A stretch of 64,000 bases of DNA from Corbicula japonica (GCA_038501625.1 JAZAYU010000010.1:1798001-1862000); one strand, 5' to 3'; shown: positions 11,425-24,860, counted from the stretch's first letter. Made by a program: numbers and translations. The notes: a model not told the origin generated them from the sequence alone.

Positions 11425-13503
11425 ATGTTCCGGCCACCAGACCATAATCACAACCTGTCCATGAGGCTGTCTGAAGTTCTTTATGATATAGGAGTGACGG
11501 AGAACATGGTGAAGAAGACAAGAAGGACGTGGATGATAAATGAGGCTATAAATAATACAGGACATTTGTTGCTGGATGATAAAATAACATCTCATTTCTT
11601 TGGCAGTCCGAAGCATCAACTACAAAAGGCCTGAATTCTGATGTAGATCATCTATTGTGGCCCCATGAAGTCCACGTGATACAGGACTGGTCTCAGTGGC
11701 AGCCTGACAGGGAGTATCAGTATCTGATGGTACAGGATGAGACAACATCACCAGGCTACTGCCTGCTACAGCTGCTGAGAGATGATGCTCCTCTTCGTGC
11801 TGAGATTATCTACGATGATGAGCATAGCATAGACAGCATTGGCAGAGTGCTTCTGAGAAGATGTATTGTAGGATTTGTGGAAGGATTTTCTCAACATGGT
11901 CCTGCTATAACAGACAGCGGACAAGATAAATATGATATTGACTTTGTAGTTGCTTAATACTGTCCATTCTGGCCAAGAGAAGCTGAACTGTGGTTACCTC
12001 AGCAAAATGAAAGTGGCTGGCCAACTGAAGATATGAAGAGGTATCCAGCACAGCAAGGGTGTTTTGTTGTCAAAGTTGGCAGCAGAACAGGCATTTACCA
12101 GGATCTGGAGTGAAGGATATCCACGTCGTTGGCTGAAAGATGTCTCATGTACAACATCAACATGACACAGATAAAATGCTACGTTCTGATGAAGATGATT
12201 ATTAAAACATTTCTTCAGCCTAAATGTGGAGATGTTGTCTCCAGTTTCGTGTGCAAGAACATTTTGTTCTGCTGTATAGCAGGTGCAACAGCCAGTAGTT
12301 CATGGAATGAGGGTAGCTTACTGGCAAGATTAAATCGGTGTTTGCAAATGTTATTCCGATGTATACTGATTGGAAACTGTCCTCATTTTGTGATACCTAT
12401 GAATAATCTTCTTGCTGGTCAATTATCTGCAGAAGCGAAAGCACAGCTTGCAGATGTTATGTGCGCCTTGACTGCTAACATAGAGCAATCCCTGCTGGGT
12501 ATACAAATAGATAATCTTGGTAACCGTCTTCGTGTCAAGTCAGGCAGTATACTATCAGGAGTAACCTTTCAAGACACTGTTGACATTGTGACAAAATCCT
12601 TTTCACAGCTCACTTTTTGATGCGAATGTCTCGTTGTATTTGGCTAACAATATTTCAAAATGTGGATGCAAACGTTCAAAATTATTCAAACATCGTGTCG
12701 AAGTTGTGTCAGTTATATTTAGTGGGCAGTCCTGTTGAGAAAGTTGCTATTGGTCTTCTCACACCATTTCTCTGTACCAGCATTGGATCCATGACAGCAT
12801 CACGAGATATCCAACATAACAGGGCAATATCTCCCGAAGCTTTCAGGTGGTTCTCTCTGGGCTTGAACTCTGATGTTTCCACCAGCAGACTGAAGCTGGC
12901 ATCAGCACTGTACTGCGCTGGTGATCTAGAGAGATGTGAAGTGATGCTGACTGCTGTAACAGCACAATTGTCACAAAAAACTGTTCATTCTAAATGTAAT
13001 TGTTACGCACATGGAGCTGTGTTTTCAAAAGATTTTGCTAAACTCTGCTATGAAAACAATGAAGATGTGATAAAACACAACCTAGCATTCTTTGTCCAGT
13101 ATCTGCCTAGTGAAGTTAACTGTATTTCTGGTGAACTAAAGTATGAAATGTTCCGATCTACGGAAGAGGACCGGCGATACAGAGAAATATGGGACTACTG
13201 GCTGGACTGGGCTGTGGTAGACTCTCTACCATATCTCTTCTTCTTGCAGCACAAGGTGTACAGCCAACTTCAAAGACCAGCAGAGCAACACAGAGCTCTC
13301 AACAGCCTGGCTACAACCATCCACACTGAAAGAGGACTTTGTCACCGAGAGACTGCATTAAATTTACTGGGACAATGTATGGAACAGGAGGGCAGACATC
13401 AAGATGCCTTAAATTACTATGGGATGTAACTGAAAATTCGGGGACGAAACAATGCAGCGAAGTGGCATGTGTGTAATCTGCTCGCTCGTTTACTTCACAG
13501 GTA
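11425..13503 (+). pseudogene. cGLR/Mab-21-like nucleotidyltransferase, copy A (pseudogene)
   Basis: The copy aligns along its whole length with the open copy B. It has at least five lesions. A 4-nt deletion in the G-S catalytic loop (near 11,606) shifts the frame before the D-x-D pair. TAA at 11,955 follows the third catalytic Asp (DIDFVVA). TGA at 12,111 replaces a Trp codon in the conserved EWR motif. A net frameshift lies near 12,555-12,617. TAA at 13,427 lies near the C-terminus. Recognisable blocks are CPFWPREAELW, WPTEDMKRY, CYVLMKMIIKTF and the C-terminal ETALNLLGQCMEQEGRHQ. The 3' end retains a splice donor-like cacaggtag. It is best read as a decayed member of the array. Confidence 0.88.
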
Positions 13504-13850
13504 GCCAAACATAGTTTATGATTTAATACTTTAAATGGACAGTGACACTATTAAAAATTAGGTCTGTGCTATTTTTTATATATATTTAAGGATCTAAACT
13601 ATTAAAAGAATAGTTTCGCTGATTTGTGGGAGAGACAGCGCGATCTCAAGGTATTCTGTTTTATGTCGCTAAAGAAGTTGCGTTTCTAATTTCTTTAAGT
13701 ATATAATCTACTGTAATTGACATGTTTTGTTTTTTTCTGAATTTCCAATCAATATAATCCTGAAATATGATGTCATGTTTGTTTATTGAACGATTATTTT
13801 TAAATAGCTAATGACATCAAGAAATAAAACCAGCTTTTCCTGTGCCCAAT
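13504..13850. other. 3' flank of copy A
   Basis: No gene is visible. The sequence resembles the flank after copy B (about 47,040-47,100, aatataatcctgaaatatga...), as expected for a duplicated unit. Confidence 0.5.
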
Positions 13851-13981
13851 GTTATAAAGCTGAGCATGGAAACCAGTCTCAAATCTCAAGCATCTGATTG
13901 GCTGAAATGGCGACAGGTCACCATTTCAGCCAATCAGATGCTTGAGATTTGAAACTGGTTTCCATTCTCAGCTTTATAAAC
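13851..13981. repeat. Hairpin MITE (family 2), near-perfect palindrome
   Basis: 131 bp fold into one hairpin. The left arm gttataaagctgagcatgga... pairs with the right arm ending ctcagctttataaac, with only a few mismatches and a short loop around gcgacaggtca. The closely similar copy is at 18,820-18,949; degraded copies are at about 2,962-3,075 and 1,167-1,260. Confidence 0.88.
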
Positions 13982-14189
13982 TTGGCACCTGTTATATCAC
14001 GATGGAGGCTGCTATTATAATGACTGAGTGTTCAACTGTATAATCAAGTGTAATAAAACGGATATCAATTTGCCCATAATTCCTAGTAAAATGAAGCAAT
14101 TCAAGCATTAATTCCAATATGCATCAAATGTACTGAGATTTATGTAGAAGATAGTTTTAGATATTAAAAAAATGTTAATGATTGTAAGG

Positions 14190-16080
14190 AAAAAACTTTT
14201 CTCACATAGACTTCTTGTTGTATGTTTTTAAAATGCATGTGAGTACATGTAACTGCTTATAGTAAAGGTGGATTTCAGTAACATCAACTTATGTGTTATC
14301 ATATATCACAGTTTAGTAACTTTCATAGATAATATAACATTTTCTATATCGATTTCTACATCCTATACGATTTCTTGTATGGTCATTAAAGCTCTGCCAA
14401 GGGGAAGTAACTGCTACTGTAGTAAATATAAGGCTTAGGCTTTTATGACTACATGTCTCATCAATTGTACTTAAACTTTAAATAGATTGTTTTGTTCAAC
14501 TATATTTTTTTCATTTAATGACGATATTCAAATTGTATTATTTGAAAAAAAATCATTTAGATGGTGCCACTTCATAGGGGCATAACAAAACAACCAAAAG
14601 TAAATTTTATAACAATTTCCTGTTTATTCTTTCAGACAGCAAAACTTGAAAGTAAAAATCTAATCGTAGGCTTCCAAGGCATAAGTCAATATACTACTTA
14701 CAATTTTGTTACAGATCAGTTGTTTTTAAATAGAAAATGAAGAAATACCATTGTTAGTACATACATTATATATAACAACTGGGAAATTTGATTAATAAAG
14801 TTGAAATTAAATGCTGTTGGTTAATCAAAAACCATGATATAGTCAGCACAACAACAAATAAAATGTTTAGGACAGTATAGAAATAGCCCGTCATTAATTT
14901 TATTCCAAACTGTAATGTTTAACTTAAAACAATGTCACGGAATAATAATTTCGTAAGTTGTTAAACAAATTGTATCATGTTGGCGGTTACCATTGTAAAG
15001 ATCATTATATGCATTATATATCAGACAGCACATATGTGTCCTGATCAGACAGCACAGATGTGTCCTGATCAGACAGCACAGATGTGTCCTGATCCGACAG
15101 CACAGATGTGCCGGATGATCTGGATCTTCACTGTTCACCCACGCAATAAAGGTCTTTCTATGGGGTAAAGCCAAATATTATTTCATATCAACATAGCAGT
15201 ATATGTATTTATGAAGTTTCTGTGCTAATGACAATTCTCAAAATAACACTTTCTGACAATAATGATAACAGAACGTAATGATAAGCACTCTTATTTACAA
15301 ATTTTAGTTCTCAAAACTAATACATGCACTTACTGTTTTTCTGTTAATCCTTTACTCCATACATAAATCTTTACTGCAGTTAACTTTTTTGTTTCAATAC
15401 GATATTTCTGACCAAGTTGGGACCAGTGTAGATCCAGTTTAGACAGCAAGCTATGGAGTAAAGTGTTAATTTTTATCTGAACATAGCTTCACACCAATGC
15501 CACGTAATAACCGAAATGGCTCAAAAGGTGGAAATTTTATTTACAGCTATGCAGACAACTGCATTGTAAAAATATGTTTTATATATAATGTTTACTTCTG
15601 AAAACATTAAATTATTATGTCTGTTCTCAAAAACGTCTTGTAAATTTAAACTGTTACAAATTCATTGTGACCGAAAATTTACAATAACTAATTCACCAAG
15701 GTGCAGACCATCTGAAAAACTAGCTTGGCAACTTGATGGCATTGTTTGACCAGAAACAAATTTATGTGAAATATCTAACAAAATAAAAGCATAGGTAACT
15801 GGACTTCCTATCTTTTCTTTTGCTTCTGTAATCAGGTTCATTTTCTCTCATGGAATTTGTATCCTTAAACCCTTTACTTTCTAAATACGCATTTTATCAC
15901 ATAGATGACTAATGCAGATCCAGATCAGATGGCACATCCATGCCGTATTGATTTGAATTCACACTGTTTGCATCTTTGATGAAAAATAACCTTAGATCCT
16001 GACCATACAGCAAGGATTTGCCGTGTGAACTGGATTTAACTGTTAGCACATGTGACAAAACCTGCATATATGGAGTTAAT
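14190..16080. repeat. cGLR 3'-flank duplication, second copy, with MITEs
   Basis: No gene is visible. The block corresponds to about 80-4,000 with several insertions absent. It holds family-1 MITEs at 15,344-15,469 (a short internal-deletion form) and 15,865-16,080. A 24-bp tandem repeat (gtgtcctgatcagacagcac + agat) lies at 15,020-15,110. Confidence 0.65.
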
Positions 16081-16084
16081 GGAT

Positions 16085-17537
16085 AACAAGAGCTGTCCAA
16101 GGAGACAGCGCGCTCGACTATTCGAATCAATTGAAACAAATGCAATTTGAAGATTAAAACAATAAAAACTATGGCCAAACATTCATGTGCAATGAGGAAA
16201 AGTATTAACAAGTGAATGGGAAAATTTTAAATAACAGAAATATTCCATAATGTTCCATATATATTGAACTTAAAAGGGGAATAACTATGAAATATTTTTG
16301 GAAGAGTTATGGATCAAGCACGTATTTCGGCTAATGCAAAAACTAAGTTCTAAGTTCAAAAGGGGTATAACTTACATAAATATTTCCGGTAGAGTTGTGG
16401 GTCTTGTTGATAATGATTGAGAAACTGATGTCAAACATATATTTCAAGTTTCAAAGTAATATCTCTAGTTGTTTAAAAGTTATGAGAGAATTGCATACGT
16501 GAAAAGAGGCATAACTTGAGAAATATTGGTAGCAGAGTAATGGGTCTTTTTGAAAATGACATAGATTTTGATGGTGAATATAAATTCTAAGTTTCAAGGT
16601 AACATCTCAAGTAGTTTGAAAGTTATAGGCCAAGTGCATATTTTGCTTAACACAAAATTTAAGTGAAAAAAGGGCATAACTTGAAAAATATTGGAAGCAG
16701 GGTTATGGGTCTTTTTGGTTACGATGTAGATTTTGATGGTGAAAATATATTTCAAGTTTCAAGGCAATATCTCAAGTACTTTTAAAGTTATGGGCAAAAT
16801 GCATATTTTGCTTAACACAAAATATAAGAAAAAGGGGCATAACTTGAAATATATTGTCAGCAAAGTTATGGGTGTTGTTGGTAATGATGTAGAATATGAT
16901 GGTGAATATATATTCCAAGTTTCAAGTTGATATCTTAAGTAGTTTATAAGTTATGGACCAAAGTGCATATTTTCCTTAACGCAAAATTTAAGTGAAAAAG
17001 GGGCATAACTTGAAAAATATTGGAAGCAGAGTTATGGGTCATGTTGATTATGATGTAGATTTAAATGATGAAAATATATTTCAAGTTTCAAGGCAATATC
17101 TCAAGTAGTTTTTAAGTTATGGGCCAAATGCATATTTTGCTTAACGCAAAATATAAGAAAAAAAGGGGCATTACTTGAAATATATTCTCAGCAGAGTTAT
17201 GGGTGTTGTTGGTAATGATGTTGAATTTGATGGTGAATATATATTCCAAGTTTCAAATTGATATCTCAAGTAGTTTATAAGTTATGGATCAAAGTGCATA
17301 TTTTCCTTAACCCAAAATTTAAGTGAAAAAGGGGCATAACTTGAAAAATATTCGAAGCAGAGTTATGGGTTTGTTGGTAATGATGTAGAATTTGATGGTA
17401 AATACATATTCCAAGTTTCAAGTTGATATCATAATTAGTTTTCAAGTTATGGACCAAAGTGCATATTTTGTTTAACGGACGGAGACGCCGACGCCAGGGC
17501 GAGTAGGATAGCTCTCCTATTCTTCGAATAGTCGAGC
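16085..17537 (+). mobile_element. Pearl-like (Helentron-type) repeat with about seven 165-bp tandem cores
   Basis: The termini are inverted: gcgctcgactattcgaa on the left and ttcttcgaatagtcgagcg on the right. Between them a unit of roughly 165-170 bp repeats about seven times. Each unit carries a version of ggggcataacttgaaaaata, gagttatgggtct and atatattccaagtttcaa. Before the right end is aacggacggagacgccgacg. Tandem 160-bp-class cores next to an ACGG-rich tract are the described layout of bivalve pearl elements. The ORFs at 15,909, 16,733 and 17,275 fall inside it or at its edges and are not genes. Confidence 0.7.
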
Positions 17538-17609
17538 GAAAAACTGCTAAGGTCTGTAGGGAAAAAAGGCCAGTCATGTCACCGGATCAATGCATATGTC
17601 TTTTTTACT

Positions 17610-18252
17610 CCGCGGCATTTGTAATGGTTACACAAGCTCTGCAAATGGACATAACATTCAGATTCATTATATTCATTTTTTTAATAGTATATATAACCAA
17701 ATTTTGTACCTTTCACAAAAACAACCGGTTTTTGGTCAGTCTTAAATCCAGCCAACCAGATCAGTGATCATCCCATGGTTTAATCTCTCCTACTGTTGGA
17801 ACTAATATCTTTCCGTTATTCAGGCTAGTTTCCAACTCGGACACAGTGATCTCCCTTTGCCACAACACTTGGCCAAATTACTGCAACCAAAATCATTCCA
17901 ATAGCACCACATGATGATATCATGTAAAAATAGATCTGAACTTTTGAATTTAAAATTTAAAAAAGAATATATTCTAATAAAAGAAATATTCTTTCAAATC
18001 GAGATTGAAAATTGTTTTAATTTCTCGTAGGTGTAAGATATAATTATGAAATTTTTCATTATTACAGCAACCAGCTATAATTGCTTGTGGTAGCAGTGGC
18101 AAGTGTATCTGTAAGGGGATGTAACCAAACAATAACTCTTAAAAAATATCTCCGCTTCGACGGGATCCGATAGCACTTCACAAGTGATAGTGTGATTATA
18201 CAGTAACAACAACAACACTGTCAAAACAAGTTTAACACGGATAGAGAAACAA
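17610..18252. repeat. Duplicated DDB1 downstream flank, copy 2
   Basis: The segment matches 4,850-5,256 and 7,089-7,262, without the DNA transposon found in the first copy. It lies 3' of the DDB1 stop codon at 18,253 and may include its 3' UTR. Confidence 0.65.
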
Positions 18253-18819
18253 CTACTGAATTCTGGTCAGTTCTTCCACCATCTTGACGAGGTCGTCAAC
18301 GTATGCATCCCTCTTCATTCCACTGCCGTCATCAATCTGAAACAACAACAACAACAACGACGTAAATCATTCGTAATCATTACAGCTATTGATATCAAAT
18401 GTATAAATAACCCAAAAGCCACAAGGATACGTCAGGCAGCGCCTAGCCAACCATGCAAGAGACAGTCACAGTAAATACAAAATGTACCGTCCATATCCCC
18501 ATTAAAAGGGTAGTTCAAGTATGCATATATACTGCCACCTACAATGACTGACATCTTGTGTGGTTTGAAATAATGATATTACCATCAAGGGAGGTAATTG
18601 AAACTGAAAACAAAACTAAAGTGAAAGAAATAAACTTCAGTTCCAGATCCTGTGAATTCTAAATTAAAGTTTGAAAATATCAATCACAGATTTAGCTAAC
18701 ATGATCTTGACTTGAAGTATGTCATTAAAATTAATGGCGTAACAAGTAATTTGTATGTGTTTTTCTGATGTCATTAATGACCTCAATGAACTGTGTTCTC
18801 CTGGAGTCCAGTACCCAGG

Positions 18820-18949
18820 GTTATAAAACTGAGCATGGAAACCAGTCTCAAATCTCAAGCATCTGATTGGCTGAAATGGCAACCAGTCGCCATTTCAGCC
18901 AATCAGATGCTTGAGATTTGAGACTGGTTTCCAATCTCAGCTTTATAAC
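18820..18949. repeat. Hairpin MITE (family 2), second near-perfect palindrome
   Basis: 130 bp, ggttataaaactgagcatgg on the left and its inverse ctcagctttataacc on the right. It has the same internal words as the 13,851 copy. It lies in the last DDB1 intron of this locus. Confidence 0.88.
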
Positions 18950-19426
18950 CTTCAGCCCTGCTAAAATGAATTCACAAAATACAGTGCACACATGTATCAA
19001 CATCAACAATACTGTCAAACGTAATATACAACTTTACAGAATAACAGAAAACCAACAAAATAAAAAAAAACAGAATATTCACAGGAATGTTCATAACAAT
19101 TTTCTGTCTGAATAACTTGACATTAATTTATTTACCTGCATTTTCATACAATGCTACAAAATGAAAAAACAAAAAACGGGAGATAAGTTTAAGTTATTTT
19201 GGCAAATATTTACATATGTTGGCAATAATTTTGACTTTGCACATGTTAATTTAATTAGCAGTGTAGATTTTTGAGAATTTTCATAATTATCAGAAGGACA
19301 GTTTTCAGAAGTTTTTAATAAACTGAAATACTTTTTGTAATTTATGTGTTTATTTGCTTGGATAACAGACTCCTGATGGTGGATCATTTCAATCCTCAAG
19401 GGTTGACATTTTTTTAGAGTTTCCTT

Positions 19427-19445
19427 TAACCTTTTACTCCATATT
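19427..19445. repeat. Left piece of a TTAA MITE split by the BEL element
   Basis: ttaaccttttactccatatt is the left terminus of a family-1 MITE. The rest resumes at 33,525 (aacagtgtagattctgatca) and ends near 33,687 with ccatggagtaaagggttaa. Confidence 0.8.
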
Positions 19446-19621
19446 TGTCGGATAAAATATACCATTATTATGTGTGACGTCTTGGCGCCACGTCACGGCA
19501 GACGTAATTTCACGTCGACGTCATTGTTATTGTTTTGTTAGTACATATCAGAGTAAATAAACGTAAGGTCGAACCTGAACACACCGCTTATAGTTTTATT
19601 GCACCCTTACACTGTACGATA
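19446..19621 (+). repeat. 5' LTR of the BEL element
   Basis: 176 bp beginning tgtcggataaaatatacc and ending ctgtacgata. By eye it differs from the 3' LTR at four positions (about 97.7% identity), so the insertion is fairly recent. Confidence 0.92.
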
Positions 19622-19647
19622 TTTTGGTGCCGTGACCAAACAAAAAA

Positions 19648-20845
19648 ATGAATCTTCAGAAACTCCTTTCTTTGCGTGACGGACACAAGAGCGTGATTAA
19701 TCACCATTTAGAGAAAATTTTCGACGCAAAGGACAATGGAAGGCTAAGGGAGTTTAACGCTATACTCGCCGTGCTGGAGGACAAAGTGAAATTGTTAGAT
19801 GGTTTGAATGAGAAAGTTCTCAACCAGACGGATGCGGACGGAGTAGGGGAGGAAATGATGGCGACAGGGGATTACAGTCTGGATCTCGAGATTAAGATGT
19901 GCTAACTACGTGAGTTCCGGAGTCGAAGAGAACCGCCTTCTGACGCCACCTTTATGTTCAACATCTTCTGATCAAACGAACGGTATAGCTTTTCAATCAA
20001 GAACCCAAACTGTAAGTAATTTATCTAATAGTTCGTCCAGTTCGTCCCAGTTTCACAGACTGCCAAAGTTAACATTACCAAGATTTGATGGTGACATTCT
20101 TACCTGGCAAACATTTTGGAATTCATTCGAGTCCACAGTCCACTATAATGTAAGTTTGACTGATGTACAGAAATTTAGTTATTTGAAGTCCCAACTTGAG
20201 TGTGAGGCTGCCAGGACGATTGAGGGTTTCGCATTAACCAGTGCAAACTACCTGCGCGCAGTAGACCTACTAAGAGAACGCTATGGTCAGGTACACAAAA
20301 TTACACACGTTACAATGCAAGCAATGCTTAAACTTCCAGCCCCAGTTAACAATGTTCAAAGTATGCGACATTTTTGTGATAAAATGGAGTCATACATACG
20401 TAGCTTAGAGGCTATAGGTCAGTTTGAAGAGTCGTACGGAAGTTTATTAGTACCGATCATACTTGACAAGTTACCAGCCGAACTCAAAAGACAGATAGCC
20501 CGAGAAAACGGGGATGGTAACTGGAAACTGACCGATCTCAGACATGCGCTTAAGAAGGAGCTACGCATTATGGAGGTAGGTGCTTCCGGTCATCTACCGG
20601 AAGCAGAGGATTACAACGCCACAGCATCGTTCTTTACTCGCGCTAAGCCTATGAAAAAGCATACGACCTTTACAAGAAAGACAAATGATCATATGAAAAG
20701 TTCATTAAAATGTGCATATTGTAAAGAAGAACATGTCGCAACAGAGTGCCGGAAGTATGCAGACGCGGAAGCAAGGATAGTAGTGATAAAACAAGAAAAG
20801 CTTTGTTTTAACTGTCTAGGTAAACACCAAGTAGCGCAATGTTAG
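19648..20845 (+). pseudogene. BEL gag
   Basis: Gag is in two frames: 19,648-19,905, then a frame change near 19,905 and 19,910-20,845. The second part has LTLPRFDGDILTWQTFWNSF, the typical Pao-type gag core. Two zinc knuckles of the form C-x2-C-x3-H-x4-C follow, CAYCKEEHVATEC and CFNCLGKHQVAQC. A TAG ends the frame directly after the second knuckle. Gag packages the element RNA in cytoplasmic particles. The frame break and stop show that this copy cannot make a complete Gag-Pol. Confidence 0.85.
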
Positions 20846-21061
20846 TCTAATAAAAGATGCAAGAAACGTCACAAGAAACATCACTCAAGTATTTGCCAGA
20901 CCTTGAGACAATCTGAAAGGGAGGCTCGTACCCAGAGACCGGATACCACTGCGAATTTAAACCCAGAGGCTGCTGTATTTCATTCATCTCTAAAGCAAAA
21001 TGCACTCACAACGGTACTGTTGAAGACCGCAATCGCTACAGTTTCGTCTCATAATACCTAA

Positions 21062-23202
21062 ACGACAGCTTCAGTGTTGTTTGACGAAGGGGCGCAGCGC
21101 TCTTTTATAACGAAAAAGTTAGCAGACGAGCTACAATTAGCACCAGAGACAACAGAAACTCTACATCTATCGGCTTTTGGTGGTGACAGCAGCAAAGTTC
21201 AAAATTTAGAAAGTACCACCGTACATATTCTCACAGAAAATAGCCACAAGATTCCGATTCGCGTACTCATAGTACCTCGCATAGCAACACCGATGAGTAA
21301 CCACGTGACAGAGGCAGCTGACAGGTACCCGTATCTACGGAAACTGAAACTAGCACATCCGGCAAGTTCAGATCACAAGTTCAACATATCTATCCTGATA
21401 GGAGCAGACCACTACTGGGATATTGTAGAGGATGAGATCATTCGTGGGAAAGGACCAACAGCTATGAAGTCGAAGTTAGGCTATCTTCTGTCTGGACCGT
21501 TACCGGATGCAGCACATACAGAGACAACGGAGTACATATTTAATGTCCTGACTTTACCAGCGTCAATAGAGAAAGCCTTGGAAAAGTTTTGGACCATAGA
21601 AAATGAAGGTATATCCTCATGCCACGAAGTCAGCACATCTGAAGAATACTTACAGCAGTATCAACGATCGTCTATAGAATTCCGTGACGGGAAGTACTAT
21701 GCTAAGTTGCCATGGAAACATGACCACCCTGAACTTCCGTCGAACTACAAGATAACCAGAAAAAGAACAGAGAGCACCATTTGCCGGTTGCAGAAAGAAC
21801 CAGAAACACTAAGACACTATGGAAAAAAAATAACTGAGCAGTTAGAGCGAGGATTTATAGAAACAGTGCCAGAAGATGACCAGATCCCAGTGACCAGAGT
21901 TTACTATATCCCGCATCACCCAGTGAAAAAGGATTCATCAACAACTCCAGTAAGAATCGTCTATGATTGTAGTTGTAGACAGTTCCCTAATCAGGCAAGT
22001 CTCAACGATTGTTTGGAGTCGGCACCTCCTGTGTTAAATGATCTCACGAAAATACTTGTTAGATTCAGATTGCATGACGTCGCGGTAAGCACAGATATAG
22101 AGAAGGCATCTTTAAACGTTGGGCTTCAAATGTAACACGATTTCTATGGCTACAAGATCCCAACAACCCTGACAGTCCATTGATCACATATCGCTTTAAG
22201 TCCGTACTTTTTGGCGCCAAGTGTTCACCATTTATATTGAATGCAGTTCTGTTAAAACATCTTGACAGCATGAACGAGGTCATGGCGTCAGAAATTATTC
22301 AAAGAGACATTTACGTCGATAACGTGATTACAAGTTTTCCTACTGAGACAGAAGCAGTTAAATTCTTCGAACAAGCAAGATCACTGATGTCAAAAGCGAG
22401 CATGAATCTACGATCCTGGACGTCAAATAACGCCACCTTACGGCAGAAAGCTGCAAAAATTGGAGTCTTAGAAACAGATGAGGTCGCGAAGGTTTTAGGA
22501 CTAAGATGGATACCAGAAAATGACACATTAACGTTCGTTAAACGAACTATACCTGCCATACCGGATGTGACCAAAAGGGCCATTATAAAATATTCGTCAC
22601 AAATTTATGACCCTCTAGGATTGCTAAGCCCTGTGACGATCCGTGCCAAGCTATTACTACAGGAACTTTGGAAAATGAACTTTGAATGGGACGTTCCTGT
22701 ACCACATGAAATCCAAGAGATATTGTCGCGACTTTCTGATGACCTGATGTTAGCTACAAATATAACGATTCCAAGAAAATTCTCCATTGAAACCGGAAGT
22801 GAAAAATGCTTACATGTGTTTGCTGACGCTAGCACCAAAGCTTATGGCGCTGTAGCTTACCTTTGCGATGGGAAAAATTCAAACTAAGTGATGGCGAAGA
22901 CAAGAGTAGCTCCATTAAAAACACTTACACTTCCGCAGTTAGAGCTGATGGCAGCACTTATTGCAGCTAGACTCACGAGACATTTACAGCAAACGTTGAA
23001 AGTCACCATGGTTACGTTATGGTCAGACAGTCAAATAGTTCTACAATGGCTGAACAGTACAAAACCATTGAAACGCTTCGTACACAACAGAGTAAATGAA
23101 ATAGTGGGACTGACAGCGCTACATCAATGGAGATATTGTCCGACGTACGACAATCCTGCAGATCTTGTTATCAGAGGAACAACAGCCGACAAATTAATAT
23201 GA
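21062..23202 (+). pseudogene. BEL pol, first part: protease, reverse transcriptase, RNase H
   Basis: The protease begins VLFDEGAQRSFITKKLADEL; the usual D-S/T-G active site reads D-E-G here. The reverse transcriptase follows from about 21,720, with IVYDCSCRQ and TDIEKASLNVGL, where the family usually has AF. A TAA at 22,133 and a one-base shift come next, then RFLWLQDPNNPDSP, SVLFGAKCSPFILN and the YVDN active-site box. RNase H shows VFADASTKAYGAVAYL, a stop at 22,885, LPQLELMAALIAARL and LWSDSQIVLQWLNS. The frame ends at TTADKLI, where the later insertion begins. Confidence 0.88.
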
Positions 23203-23960
23203 ACTAAGGCACTGCCTCTCTCGGAATCGACGAATTTAAAGAGATGTGCATCGAATGTTTAACAGTAAAACAAAGAAACAAGTCATCATTTGTTGTTTTA
23301 CTTTTTAACCAAAACTGATCAAGGTTGTAAGATGTATTATGAAGAGCTTTTGGTGTAAAACGACTTTTGCATTATTAATCTCTTCTTCTGCGGTGAGCGC
23401 TTATTTGAACAGCTGGTGTTACACGGGTTTATTGTTGTTTTACACAGAGTGGTTTTTTGCATTATTTATCTCTTCTTCTGCGGTGAGCGCTTATTTGAAC
23501 AGCTGGTGTTACACGGGTTTATTGTTGTTTTACACAGAGTGGTTGTTCTACACAAAGTCTTTTCAGGTTTCTAAGCTTTTATTTGCGGTTTATAAAATAA
23601 ATCCACAATAACAATTTTACAACTAATAATTTTTGATTCACAAAGTAATGTCTTAAGATTTTTAGCTTAATTTCCCTTTTTAATTTTAAAGTTCACAAAG
23701 TCCCTTTAACATTTTGCTACTAAACATGTTATAATTTGATTTTCAATATTAAATACCAAATTATTTGTTATGAGGCAATTTCAAATAATGTAGAAATTTC
23801 AATCATAAAAGATGCAACACTACATCTAAGTGAGCTGAATGATTCTGTGAAGTTTGGAAGAATATGTTGAATACACCAGTTTTCCTGTAAACTCTTAGTT
23901 AAACAGCACTTAGTGACAGTAGAGAAATTTATTATCTAAATAGAATGAAACATTCAAATT
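23203..23960. other. Start of sequence inserted into BEL pol, with a 90-bp tandem duplication
   Basis: The first bases after TTADKLI may still be element sequence. Positions 23,365-23,544 hold two nearly identical 90-bp copies (ctcttcttctgcggtgagcg). I see no gene. The boundary with pol resumes near 31,455, where cagaacgaattatgggttaa continues the protein. Confidence 0.6.
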
Positions 23961-24860
23961 AGTCCAGATTTATATAGCACTCTTCATATGTTCAAAAGTG
24001 CTTTACAACAAGCAAGATATAGCAATATAATACAATAAGAATTAATAAAGCATGGGCAAATAAAACATAGAGCAAAAAAATAAAATAAAAATAAAAAAAA
24101 TAAAAAAAATAAAACTTGGATAAAAAAGTTTGCATGAAAAACATAGTAGAAAGTTAAAAAAACAAGTGCGTTGATGTGTAGATAACACATTATAGCATCA
24201 CTCTCCGTTCAAAATCAACCCAGTGTCTTATGATTGTTAATATATCCAGTTAAACTTAATCAACATTATACATAGTATGAGCGGAAAGGGTGTGTTTTAG
24301 CTGTCATTTGAAAGTGTCAAGTGTCTGTTCGGTTCTAAATAACTCTGGCAGTGCATTCCATAACCTTGGTGCAGCATGGGTAAAGCTACTGTTTCCAAAA
24401 GTCACAGTTCTGGTATGTGGTACTACAAGTGTTAAAGAACTGCTAGAACGAAGGTCTCTAGCTGGTCGGTACACACACAATAAGTCAATAATGTACTGTG
24501 GGCACTGTCCATTGAGAGCCTTGTAAGTGTATAGTAGGACCTTGTAATAAATCTGTTGACATATTGGTAGCCAATGAAGTTCCTTGAACACTGGTGTTAT
24601 AAGGTCATGACGAGGAGTTTTTATCAAGATTCTGGCAGCTGTATTCTGAACCCGTTGTAGTTTATTCATTGTCAGTTTTGGAATAACGAAGAGCAATGAA
24701 TTACAATAGTTAAGCTTTGATGTTACTAGACAATTAACTAATGTTTTTGTAGCATCTGTTGTAAGGTAATTCCGTATGCATCCGATGATTCACAGCTGGT
24801 GGTAGGCAGATCTACAGACAGTGTTGACATGTTTCTCCATGTCCATTTGTGAAAATGATG
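23960..24860 (-). pseudogene. CR1/L2-like LINE, 3' end of ORF2
   Basis: The - strand encodes the C-terminal end of a non-LTR reverse transcriptase protein. From about 24,860 down, in one frame with a stop, it reads VCRSAYHQL, NCLVTSKLNYCNSLLFVIPK, LQRVQNTAARILIKTPRHDL and FKELHWLPICQQIYYKVLLY, then FTHAAPRLWNALPELFR. These are the usual CR1/L2 C-terminal blocks. The noncoding tail toward 23,960 ends gagtgctatataaat, a common end of L2-type LINEs and their SINEs. The copy is 5'-truncated and lies inside the insertion in the BEL element. Confidence 0.85.

Noticed and set aside
22065..22838. - strand ORFs across the BEL reverse transcriptase and the ORF at 32,632-33,078
   Set aside because: Shadows of the + strand pol gene.
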